Origin: Gemmatimonadota bacterium
GTDB taxonomy: Bacteria > Gemmatimonadota > Gemmatimonadetes > Gemmatimonadales > GWC2-71-9
NCBI GenBank assembly: GCA_003221825.1
Contig: QHUE01000259.1
Coordinates: 1 to 5,479 of the forward strand
Direction: 5' to 3'
DNA: 5,479 nucleotides
Shown here: positions 1-5,454 of the stretch, piece after piece
Layout of the letters: each line of letters starts with the position of its first letter
How positions within the stretch are numbered: the first letter of the stretch is position 1
Notes under the pieces: model-generated
What the model saw: only the letters and a program-made list of their open reading frames with translations
Database searches by the model: none
What the model was told of the DNA's origin: nothing
Program-made: the position numbers and the translations under genes

Positions 1-1520
1 CGTACCGGCTCCGCCACTTCGCGAATCTCCGGCTCCGTGTCGAGCACCTCGAACACGCGGTGCGCCGACGTCGTCGCCCGGTTGATCGTGCGCGCCATCT
101 GCCCGATCACGTCGATCGGCGCCAGGAACATCGTCGTGTAGAGCAGGAACGAGACGAACGTTCCTACCGGCAGATGCGCTCCCGTGCCCAACAGCCGCGG
201 CACCGCGAATATCCAGACCGTAATCGTCATCGCGTGCACGCCGAGGACGAGCAGCGGCCAGAACGTCGTCCACGACGCGTGAATCCGGTTGAACTCCGCC
301 GTCACGTCCGCGTTGCGCTCTCCGAAGCGCGCGATTTCCCGGTCTTCCTGGTTGAACGCCTTCACCACCCGGATTCCGGGGATGGTGTCCGACAGCACGT
401 CCGTCACGCGCGACCACTTGCGCCACGCCCGTATGAACAACCGGCTGATGTTTTCGCCGTGCCGGTAGATCACCCAGCAAAACACCGGGATCGGCAAGGT
501 CATCACCAGACCAAGCCTCCAGTCGAGCGAGAGTAGTACCGTTCCCAGTCCCAGGAGCTGCACCAGCGAGAGTGATACATCGACGATCCCAAACGCCAGG
601 AACTCCCAGAGCCGGTCGGTATCGGCGGACACCCGGGTGATCAGACTGCCGGTCCGTTTGCGCGAGAAAAAGGCCAGGCTGAGCCGCTGGATGTGCTCGT
701 ACAGTTGATCGCGCAGATCCCGGGCAACCCATTCGCCAAGAATCGCCATCAACCGCAAGCGGACATACGCCGCGGCCTGCTTGACGAGGTACACCGCCGC
801 CATCGCCGCCACGGCGAGCGCCCCAATCGTTCCCGCGCGCCCGAGCGACAACGTGCCCGCCTGGGCCGGGCGCACCACGCGGTCGATCAGATAGCCCGCG
901 AGATACGGCGGGATCAGGCTGACCAGCGTGATGACCGTGGCCGCTGCCATGCCGAGCGTCAGGTCGCGGCGATAGGGCTTCAGATAGCCCAGCAAGCGCC
1001 GGATGACGGCCGTCTGCCGGCCCGACACGAGCGCCTGCGCGTCGCGAATCGGCCGTGCAACGCTCTCGGCGTACAGGCGATCGGCGTCGCCGTCCACCAG
1101 CTCGCGCGCGTGGCCCTGGACCTGCTCCTCGAGCACGAAGCGGATGTTCTCGAACGCGCGCCGCTGCCGATGCGTGTAGCGCAGCAAGGCCAGCGCCGGA
1201 TCGCCCGGTGCGCCCAGGATCGTCAGCGTGTTGGCCGATAATCCCGGCGCCTCGCGCACCGCCTCGATGCGCGACCGCTCCACGGTGCGAACCTCCCAGC
1301 CCTGGCTGTGGCGCTGCGCCACGGCGATGTGCCGCGGGCCCAGCGCTAACCATGCTTCGGTGAGCCGCAGGCCCTGATCGAGGTCGGCGAGCGCGTACAG
1401 CTGCACGGGCGCGCCCTGCCAGGCGTGCTCGATCTGCCGCCGCAGCTCCGCGGGGAGCCGGGACGGCTGGGCCGTATAGCGCGCGATGATGTGGTCGTCG
1501 AGTTGTTGCTGCGTGCTCAT
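1..1520 (-). CDS. ABC exporter, fused membrane/ATPase type, with extra N-terminal domain (partial, 3' end outside window)
   Basis: The 506 visible residues begin at the ATG at 1520 and run off the window edge. Residues 1-175 are a soluble domain that most exporters of this type lack; its mixed strand/helix look around 38-135 (LYALADLDQG near 41, LRYTHRQRRAF near 113) may be PH-like, which is a guess. Residues 176-480 are a type-I exporter membrane domain. Hydrophobic segments lie near 187-210, 231-252, 313-351, 421-441 and 453-475. Family hallmarks are FFSRKRTGSLITRVSADTD (294-312) and the coupling segment PGIRVVKAFNQED (391-403). The last residues, RVFEVLDTEPEI, are the usual linker just before the nucleotide-binding domain, so Walker A, the signature motif and Walker B should lie beyond position 1. 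By family it would be an ATP-driven inner-membrane exporter working as a dimer (lipid, drug or peptide); the substrate cannot be read. The start is supported by GAGGAG 9 nt upstream. The class is secure; the role is not. Confidence 0.93.
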   Translation of the reverse strand, partial: MSTQQQLDDHIIARYTAQPSRLPAELRRQIEHAWQGAPVQLYALADLDQGLRLTEAWLALGPRHIAVAQRHSQGWEVRTVERSRIEAVREAPGLSANTLTILGAPGDPALALLRYTHRQRRAFENIRFVLEEQVQGHARELVDGDADRLYAESVARPIRDAQALVSGRQTAVIRRLLGYLKPYRRDLTLGMAAATVITLVSLIPPYLAGYLIDRVVRPAQAGTLSLGRAGTIGALAVAAMAAVYLVKQAAAYVRLRLMAILGEWVARDLRDQLYEHIQRLSLAFFSRKRTGSLITRVSADTDRLWEFLAFGIVDVSLSLVQLLGLGTVLLSLDWRLGLVMTLPIPVFCWVIYRHGENISRLFIRAWRKWSRVTDVLSDTIPGIRVVKAFNQEDREIARFGERNADVTAEFNRIHASWTTFWPLLVLGVHAMTITVWIFAVPRLLGTGAHLPVGTFVSFLLYTTMFLAPIDVIGQMARTINRATTSAHRVFEVLDTEPEIREVAEPV

Positions 1521-1529
1521 GTCCGTGAT

Positions 1530-1535
1530 CTCCTC
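1530..1535 (-). promoter_or_regulatory. Shine-Dalgarno of the ABC exporter gene
   Basis: GAGGAG on the minus strand, 9 nt before the ATG at 1520. It is the best ribosome binding site in the window and fixes the start of the exporter. The overlapping genes upstream lack a comparable, well-placed site. Confidence 0.75.
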
Positions 1536-1543
1536 ACCCCCTG

Positions 1544-1569
1544 TCCCCCTCTCCCTCAGGAGAGGGGGA
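1544..1569. repeat. Perfect inverted repeat (11-bp stem, 4-nt loop) in the gap before the ABC exporter
   Basis: CCCCCTCTCC (1545-1554), loop CTCA, then GGAGAGGGGG (1559-1568), with a T-A pair at 1544/1569 extending the stem to 11 bp. It lies in the 99-nt non-coding gap 1521-1619, 8 nt upstream of the exporter's Shine-Dalgarno sequence in the transcript. There is no T-run on either side in either direction, so it does not look like an intrinsic terminator. The C-rich flank (CACCCCCTGT, 1535-1544) resembles dispersed palindromic repeats found between genes in many GC-rich bacteria; that is recollection, not a search. The rest of the gap holds no other feature I can support, and I see no clear -35/-10 pair. 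Confidence 0.75.
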
Positions 1570-1619
1570 ACGCCTAACAGAACGGCCCCCCAGGTCCATG
1601 AAGCACCCGGAAGGCCGGA

Positions 1620-2339
1620 TCACGGCACAGATACGATCCGATCGACTTCTAGGGTGCTCCTCCACCTCCACCGGCGCCGGCGATGCCGGACGCAATACGC
1701 CCACGCGCGTCGACAATCGGCGCGAACCGGCACAGCAGGCCCGGCCCCGCCCAGAGGCGGCGCAGCATTGGCGTAACGGTGGATTGACGAATGGCGTTGC
1801 TCCGCTTTCTCCTCCTGGGCGAGCCGCTGCACCAGGGCACGCAGCTCCGCATCGGTCTTTGCGCAGGGGCGAGCCAGATCCGCGAATGCCCGCCGCATCC
1901 TGCGGGCGTGCACCTCCGCCAGATCGAAATGCGTCTGTTCGTGGCGGAGGATAGTCCGGCGTTGCATGCTGTCGTTCAGGACGATCGCCTTGACCCAGGA
2001 CTGCCGCGGCCGGAATCCGGCGATCACCCGAAACTCGAACACATCCCCTCGGCATTTCCAGCCGGAGTACAGCGTGTAGGACGTCTTCGCACCCTCCGAG
2101 CCCTCCGAGGGCGGGGACCCCTGGAAGTCGCGCCAGGCGAGCGGCCGTCCTGCGGACCACGCGAACGCGTGGTCTGCGGCCAGATCGCCGCGCAGCATGT
2201 CATCCAGCGCACTCGACGCTGCGGGGGACGGTGACTCCCGCCCAGCGGGACTCGGGGCCGGACCCCGAGCAGGAGGACGGGCCGCATGGCTGGCGCACCC
2301 AAGAGCGGGCGCGAGCAAGAGCAAGACGCCGACTCTCAC
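1620..2339 (-). CDS. DUF922 putative secreted zinc protease, likely lipoprotein, with odd C-terminus
   Basis: The reading frame has 239 codons from a GTG at 2339 that overlaps the upstream stop as GTGA. Residues 1-15 look like a lipoprotein signal (a hydrophobic run, then ALGC with Cys15), followed by a Pro/Ala/Ser-rich linker to about residue 42. Residues 60-181 match DUF922: LAWRDFQGSPP (67-77), TSYTLYSGWKC (86-96), SWVKAIVL (114-121) and HEQTH (133-137), the HExxH zinc site, followed by FDLAEVHARR. Cys96 and Cys159 could form a disulfide. The family is predicted, mostly without experiment, to be metal-dependent peptidases outside the cytoplasm. After about Gln181 the expected family ending (roughly YD-x-ET-x-HG and a Trp-containing helix) is missing; this frame gives a low-complexity Arg/Trp tail (HRRRRWRWRS) to a TGA at 1620-1622. 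The +1 frame is more codon-like there and stops at 1649, so a frameshift or replaced end is possible. Family call firm, C-terminus doubtful. Confidence 0.82.
   Translation of the reverse strand: MRVGVLLLLAPALGCASHAARPPARGPAPSPAGRESPSPAASSALDDMLRGDLAADHAFAWSAGRPLAWRDFQGSPPSEGSEGAKTSYTLYSGWKCRGDVFEFRVIAGFRPRQSWVKAIVLNDSMQRRTILRHEQTHFDLAEVHARRMRRAFADLARPCAKTDAELRALVQRLAQEEKAEQRHSSIHRYANAAPPLGGAGPAVPVRADCRRAWAYCVRHRRRRWRWRSTLEVDRIVSVP
2092..2109. repeat. In-frame 9-nt tandem duplication in the DUF922 gene
   Basis: CCCTCCGAG occurs twice head to tail (2092-2100 and 2101-2109). On the coding strand it gives Ser-Glu-Gly twice, residues 78-83, in the loop just before the TSYTLYSGWKC strand. It adds three residues without breaking the frame and was probably made by replication slippage. 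Confidence 0.7.
2236..2269. repeat. Two back-to-back perfect small hairpins in the linker of the DUF922 gene
   Basis: TCCCGC-CCA-GCGGGA (2236-2250) is followed directly by CTCGGGG-CCGGA-CCCCGAG (2251-2269). The stems are 6 and 7 bp, all Watson-Crick pairs. They fall in the segment encoding the Pro/Ser-rich linker after the lipoprotein cysteine, about 70-100 nt downstream of the GTG start. No T-run follows. In a GC-rich low-complexity linker this may be chance; any effect on the transcript is inference. Confidence 0.4.
2336..2339 (-). promoter_or_regulatory. GTGA stop/start overlap, phosphoesterase to DUF922 gene
   Basis: The TGA of the phosphoesterase (2338-2336) shares two bases with the GTG start of the DUF922 gene (2339-2337). 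The nearest Shine-Dalgarno-like run, GGAGG at 2358-2354, is 14 nt from the GTG, which is too far for a strong site. Termination-reinitiation coupling is the likely mode of translation. Confidence 0.7.
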
Positions 2340-2812
2340 CGAAGGGCTACAATCCTCCCGCGCGGCGGAATCCCCGCCTCGAGCTCCAGAATCCCGACGC
2401 TCGGCGGAATCCCAAAACGCGGTGCACCCGCCCCGCCCGGATTCATCACGGTCACCGTCTTATCAACCAGCTCGAGCAGCGGCCGATGACTATGGCCGAA
2501 GATGATGATCTCGGCATCGGGGAACGCTTCGTGCAGCTTGGAGGGATTGGGGCTGCCGAACTGGTCGCCGTGGGTCACCACGATCGGAAAACCATCGAGC
2601 TCGATTTCGGCGACCTGGGGAAGCTGGGAGCGCAGGTCGAAGCCGTCGCTGTTGCCGTACACCGCCGTCACCGGCGCCAGGGCGCGGAGCTCGATCAAGA
2701 GGTCGCTCCGACCTACGTCGCCCCCGTGCAGGATATGATCGACTTCTCGGAAGATCTCGAACACCTGGGGCCGCAGCATGCCGTGCGTATCCGAGATAAT
2801 GCCGAGTCTCAC
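2336..2812 (-). CDS. YfcE/MJ0936-family metallophosphoesterase
   Basis: This is a 158-residue cytosolic protein of the usual length for the family (COG0622, calcineurin-like fold). Family members hydrolyse phosphodiester bonds of small model or nucleotide substrates with two bound metal ions; the natural substrate is generally unknown. All metal-site motifs are present and in order: Asp8 and His10 in SDTHG, Asp32 in HGGDVG, Asn54 in YGNSDG, His81 in VTHGD, His107 and His109 in FGHSHRP, then the family's NPGG (124-127). The GTG at 2812 is chosen because it places the protein's first strand (RLGIISDTHG) at the N-terminus and overlaps the stop of the upstream aminopeptidase gene as GTGA. The open frame extends to 3166, but that part is antisense-like noise inside the aminopeptidase gene. 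The 3' end overlaps the DUF922 gene in the same GTGA manner, so expression is probably coupled on both sides. There is no signal peptide. Confidence 0.93.
   Translation of the reverse strand: MRLGIISDTHGMLRPQVFEIFREVDHILHGGDVGRSDLLIELRALAPVTAVYGNSDGFDLRSQLPQVAEIELDGFPIVVTHGDQFGSPNPSKLHEAFPDAEIIIFGHSHRPLLELVDKTVTVMNPGGAGAPRFGIPPSVGILELEAGIPPRGRIVALR
2809..2812 (-). promoter_or_regulatory. GTGA stop/start overlap, aminopeptidase to phosphoesterase
   Basis: The TGA of the aminopeptidase (2811-2809) overlaps the GTG start of the phosphoesterase (2812-2810). No Shine-Dalgarno sequence is visible in the 20 nt before the GTG, so reinitiation by the terminating ribosome is the likely mode. Confidence 0.7.
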
Positions 2813-4488
2813 GGCGCTTGCGACGCCGTCACGTAGAAGTTCTCGTCGACGCTCAGCTCCCCTGCCCGCGGTGACGCTTCCAGCGTCTGCCACGCCTCCG
2901 TCGGCCGCAGCAGCCGCGTGCCTAACCCGGGAATGTTCACGCGGACCGGCATATCGAACCCGGGAACGACGTTCGCCCAGTGGTAGGAGAGCGTGGTGCC
3001 CTGCACCCGGTACTCGAACACCGGGATTTTGGTCGTGGTGAGGTACTGCGCGAACACTTTGCCGAGGTCGACCCCTGCCTCGCGGCTGATGTACTCCTGG
3101 ACCTGGTTGCCGGTGACGGTCTGATGGTAGAAGGTCTTGTTGAGCCCGCGCAGGATGTCGCGCCACTTTGCATCATCGTCGATGATGGCCCGAATCGTGT
3201 GTAACATGTTCCCGCCCTTGGGATACATGTCGCCCGAGCCCTGCGCGTTCAACCCAAAGACCGGAACGACGGGCCGGTCGTTCCGCACGCCGGCGCGTGC
3301 GCCGATCATGTACGCCGCGCCCGCGCTCTTTCCCATGCGGCACTCGGTGTAGATGCCCTCGGCGTAATTGGCGAAGCTCTCGTGCACCCACATGTCGGCG
3401 TGGTCCTGCGCCGAGATGTTGTTCCCGAACCACTCGTGCGCGCTTTCGTGCACGATGATGAAATCCCACTGCAGGCCGAGCCCCGTGCCGGACAGGTCGC
3501 GGCCGAGGTAGCCATTGAGGAAGTGGTTGCCGTAGGCGACGCCGCTCTGATGCTCCATGCCGAGGTGGGGGGTCTCGATCAGCTTGTAGCCATCGGCATA
3601 CCAGGGGTACGGCCCGAACCAATGCTCGAAGCAGCGCAGCATCGGGATCACCTGCTGGAACTGGCGGCGGGCCGTGTCGGCGTGGTAGTCGAGCGGCCAG
3701 AAGTCGAGTGACAGCCGTCCCGCCTCGCCATCGAGGGTGTCACTGAAATGCGTGTACTGACCGGCATTGATCGTCACGTCGTAATTGTTGATCGGGCTTG
3801 TGACGAACCATTCGTACGTCGTCGTGCCATCGCGGTTTTTGGTCGTGCTCCGCAGCCGCCCATTCGACACGTCGATCAGCGGATCGGGAACGGTGATCGC
3901 GATCCGCTGGCTGTCCGGCTCGTCGGCCAGATAGTCCTTGGTGGGCCACCAGACGCTGGCGCCGAGCCCCTCATTCGCCGTAGCAATCCATTGGCGGCCG
4001 AGACTGTCGGTTGGGAACGTGAACCCGCCGTCCCAGGGCAGCCGCCGGCCCACGCGCGGCTTGCCGTGGTACCACACCGTGATCGTCCGCGTCGTGCCGG
4101 CGCGCTGCGGCGCCGTCAGCGCGACGAAGAATGCATTGCCGTCACGCCGGTAGTTGAGGTTGCGGCGGTCCTGCGCGATGCTGTCGACGACCAGCGGCAT
4201 TTGCAGATCGATCTGCATCTCGCGCGCGGGCTGCAGCACCCGGTAGGTGATGCCGTTCCATCCGGCGATGCTGGAATCGCGCGGGTTCACGCGTGTGTGC
4301 AGATCGTAGAACTGCACGTCCCACCAGGTGCGCGCGGGGCCATTGGAGCCGCGCAGCGTGTCGGCGTGGGTGTAGTGTGTGGTGTCCTGGGCGGTGGCGA
4401 TCGAAACCAGCGCGAGGCTGGCGACGAGGAGACTCAGGGCAGCGCGAACACACGCTCGCCGGCGAACCTGCGTTTGGTGGCATCCCAT
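2809..4488 (-). CDS. Exported M1-family zinc aminopeptidase
   Basis: The protein has 559 residues from the ATG at 4488. Residues 1-33 are a Sec-type signal peptide: three arginines at 9-11, a hydrophobic core at about 16-31, and a likely cut after Ala33 (ATA before QDTT). The mature enzyme is therefore periplasmic or outside the cell. The N-terminal beta domain (about 35-240) is followed by the catalytic domain. This contains the substrate-anchoring motif as GMEHQ (310-314; the family standard is GxMEN), zinc ligands His347 and His351 in HESAHEW with Glu348 as general base, Glu370 exactly 18 residues after the second His (VHESFANYAEG), and Tyr422 in YPKGGNML as the likely transition-state tyrosine. 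A short beta domain ends the protein; the long helical C-terminal domain of PepN-type enzymes is absent, as in the compact bacterial M1 group. It should remove N-terminal amino acids from peptides. The frame is open to 4794, but the upstream part is Arg-rich shadow. The chosen ATG has no clear Shine-Dalgarno sequence and overlaps the upstream gene by 55 nt. Confidence 0.95.
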   Translation of the reverse strand: MGCHQTQVRRRACVRAALSLLVASLALVSIATAQDTTHYTHADTLRGSNGPARTWWDVQFYDLHTRVNPRDSSIAGWNGITYRVLQPAREMQIDLQMPLVVDSIAQDRRNLNYRRDGNAFFVALTAPQRAGTTRTITVWYHGKPRVGRRLPWDGGFTFPTDSLGRQWIATANEGLGASVWWPTKDYLADEPDSQRIAITVPDPLIDVSNGRLRSTTKNRDGTTTYEWFVTSPINNYDVTINAGQYTHFSDTLDGEAGRLSLDFWPLDYHADTARRQFQQVIPMLRCFEHWFGPYPWYADGYKLIETPHLGMEHQSGVAYGNHFLNGYLGRDLSGTGLGLQWDFIIVHESAHEWFGNNISAQDHADMWVHESFANYAEGIYTECRMGKSAGAAYMIGARAGVRNDRPVVPVFGLNAQGSGDMYPKGGNMLHTIRAIIDDDAKWRDILRGLNKTFYHQTVTGNQVQEYISREAGVDLGKVFAQYLTTTKIPVFEYRVQGTTLSYHWANVVPGFDMPVRVNIPGLGTRLLRPTEAWQTLEASPRAGELSVDENFYVTASQAP

Positions 4489-4859
4489 GGAAAGAAAATT
4501 ACCACACGAAACGTGACGTGCTCGCCGGTCGGCGCGCGCTCGAGCCACTTCCCCTTGTGCGTGCCGGTCACACGGGCCTCTTCGCACACGCCCTGGGGCC
4601 CGATGACGATGGTCTGCAGATCGAAATGGATGTCGGGAAACGCCGTCAGCAATTCCATATAGAAACGGGTCGCGCCGGCGTGACCCTCCCAGCGGCCGCC
4701 GTCGGGGAGAACCTCGTAGACGCAGTCCGGCGTCAGCGTCGCAATGAGCCCGGCGATGTCGCGCTTGTCTTCGGCAATCGAATGCGCCTTCCACAGCTCG
4801 CGGATCTCGCGGTACAACTCCGGCGTCACATCGCGCGACAGCAGCTCCCGGACGTCCAT
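4434..4859 (-). CDS. SnoaL/NTF2-fold small protein (ester cyclase-like)
   Basis: This is a 141-residue cytosolic protein from the ATG at 4859. The start lies 1 nt after the ubiX stop (TGA-G-ATG), with only a weak purine run before it, so coupling to ubiX is likely. An N-terminal helix (YREIRELWKAHSIAEDKRDIAGLIATL, about 15-42) leads into the cone-shaped NTF2 fold: DCVYEVLPDGGRWEGHAGATRFY (45-67), AFPDIHFDLQTIVI (73-86), EEARVTGTHKGKWLERAPTGEHVTF (93-117) and FAGERVF (132-138). This matches SnoaL-like or ester cyclase-like proteins, whose reactions range widely (cyclases, isomerases, dehydratases); no substrate can be assigned. Family members usually continue after GER-[VL]-[YF] for another 10-15 residues with a closing helix, whereas this one ends GERVFALP. 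The last 55 nt overlap the aminopeptidase signal-peptide region. The fold call is good; the function is unknown. Confidence 0.85.
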   Translation of the reverse strand: MDVRELLSRDVTPELYREIRELWKAHSIAEDKRDIAGLIATLTPDCVYEVLPDGGRWEGHAGATRFYMELLTAFPDIHFDLQTIVIGPQGVCEEARVTGTHKGKWLERAPTGEHVTFRVVIFFPWDATKRRFAGERVFALP

Positions 4860-4860
4860 C

Positions 4861-5454
4861 TCAGCCTTGCCACGGCTGGACCAACTTGATCTCCAGCCCA
4901 AGCTGGTCGACGATGCGTTGCACGATGAAGTCGACGAGCTGGCCGACTTCCTTGGGTCGCTGATAGAAGCCCGGTGCCGCCGGCAGCACGACCGCGCCCG
5001 CTTCAACCGCGAGCGCCATGTTGCGCAGATGCACGAGCGAGAGAGGCGTCTCGCGGGGGACCAGGACGAGCTTGCGGCGCTCCTTGAGCGTCACGTCCGC
5101 CGCGCGCTCAATCAGCGACCGGCTGGTGCCATGCGCAATCGCCGCCATCGTGCCCATCGAGCACGGGCATACCACCATTCCCAGCGTTTTTACCGATCCC
5201 GACGCCGGCTGGGCGCCGCGGTCGGTGTCGTTGAAGAGGCGCACGCACCCCCAGTCGCCGCCCGTCGCCTGCTTCAGTGCCGCTTCGTCCTTGATCCCGC
5301 ACTCTTCAGCGAGCAGACGCCAGCCGTGCGCGGAGACGAGCAACCAGGTCGGCACATGATTGGTCGCCAGCACCTCGAGCAAGCGCACGGCGTACGGCGC
5401 GCCGGAGGCGCCGGTGATGGCGAGGACGAGCGGTGGGGTAGACGTCGCGGCCAA
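4861..5454 (-). CDS. ubiX: UbiX flavin prenyltransferase
   Basis: The protein has 197 residues from a TTG at 5454 and matches UbiX/Pad1 along its length. By family it joins a dimethylallyl group to reduced FMN to make prenyl-FMN, the cofactor of UbiD-type decarboxylases in ubiquinone, menaquinone or aromatic-acid metabolism. It is cytosolic and typically a dodecamer. Visible signatures are the FMN loop ITGASGAPYA (13-22), CPCSMGTMAAIAHG (96-109), the run ERAADVTLKERRKLVLVPRETPL (116-138), HLRNM (142-146), and the active-site region PGFYQRP (161-167) with Tyr164, then LVDFIVQR with Arg180. No UbiD is visible in the window. The start is uncertain: there is no Shine-Dalgarno sequence before the TTG, no other start codon lies between it and the core fold, and the frame stays open to the window edge, so the true start could lie upstream. 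Confidence 0.95.
   Translation of the reverse strand: MAATSTPPLVLAITGASGAPYAVRLLEVLATNHVPTWLLVSAHGWRLLAEECGIKDEAALKQATGGDWGCVRLFNDTDRGAQPASGSVKTLGMVVCPCSMGTMAAIAHGTSRSLIERAADVTLKERRKLVLVPRETPLSLVHLRNMALAVEAGAVVLPAAPGFYQRPKEVGQLVDFIVQRIVDQLGLEIKLVQPWQG

Noticed and set aside
60..1241. Plus-strand open frames of 158 and 182 codons opposite the exporter
   Set aside because: The minus-strand frame has unmistakable exporter motifs and membrane segments, while the plus-strand frames are Arg/His-rich shadows.
1529..1563. Riboswitch-like alternative pairing of the Shine-Dalgarno (AGGAGA, 1534-1529) with TCTCCT (1563-1558) of the hairpin
   Set aside because: Only 6 pairs compete with an 11-bp perfect stem using the same arm, so the Shine-Dalgarno sequence should stay free. 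There is no aptamer-like structure.
1544..1569. Hairpin as an intrinsic terminator
   Set aside because: No run of T follows the stem in either direction: the minus-strand side continues with a G-rich stretch, the plus-strand side with AACGCC.
1571..2926. Word GCCTAAC occurring twice (near 1572 and 2920) as a possible motif
   Set aside because: Two copies in 5.5 kb counted on both strands is close to chance, and one copy is inside the aminopeptidase coding sequence.
2813..3166. N-terminal extension of the phosphoesterase frame
   Set aside because: The family begins directly at the RLGIISDTHG strand, and the extension is a shadow of the aminopeptidase coding region.
3748..4662. 304-codon open frame on the plus strand
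   Set aside because: It lies antisense to the aminopeptidase and SnoaL genes, which have clear catalytic and fold motifs. The translation is Arg/His/Pro-rich with no recognisable domain, typical of antisense frames in GC-rich DNA.
4489..4794. N-terminal extension of the aminopeptidase frame by 102 codons
   Set aside because: The extension is Arg-rich and motif-free, overlaps the SnoaL gene throughout, and would bury the signal peptide that begins at the ATG at 4488.
4860..5006. Upstream extension of the SnoaL-like frame
   Set aside because: It is Ser/Arg-rich, overlaps the ubiX C-terminal region, and the ATG at 4859 fits the family start and the 1-nt junction with ubiX.
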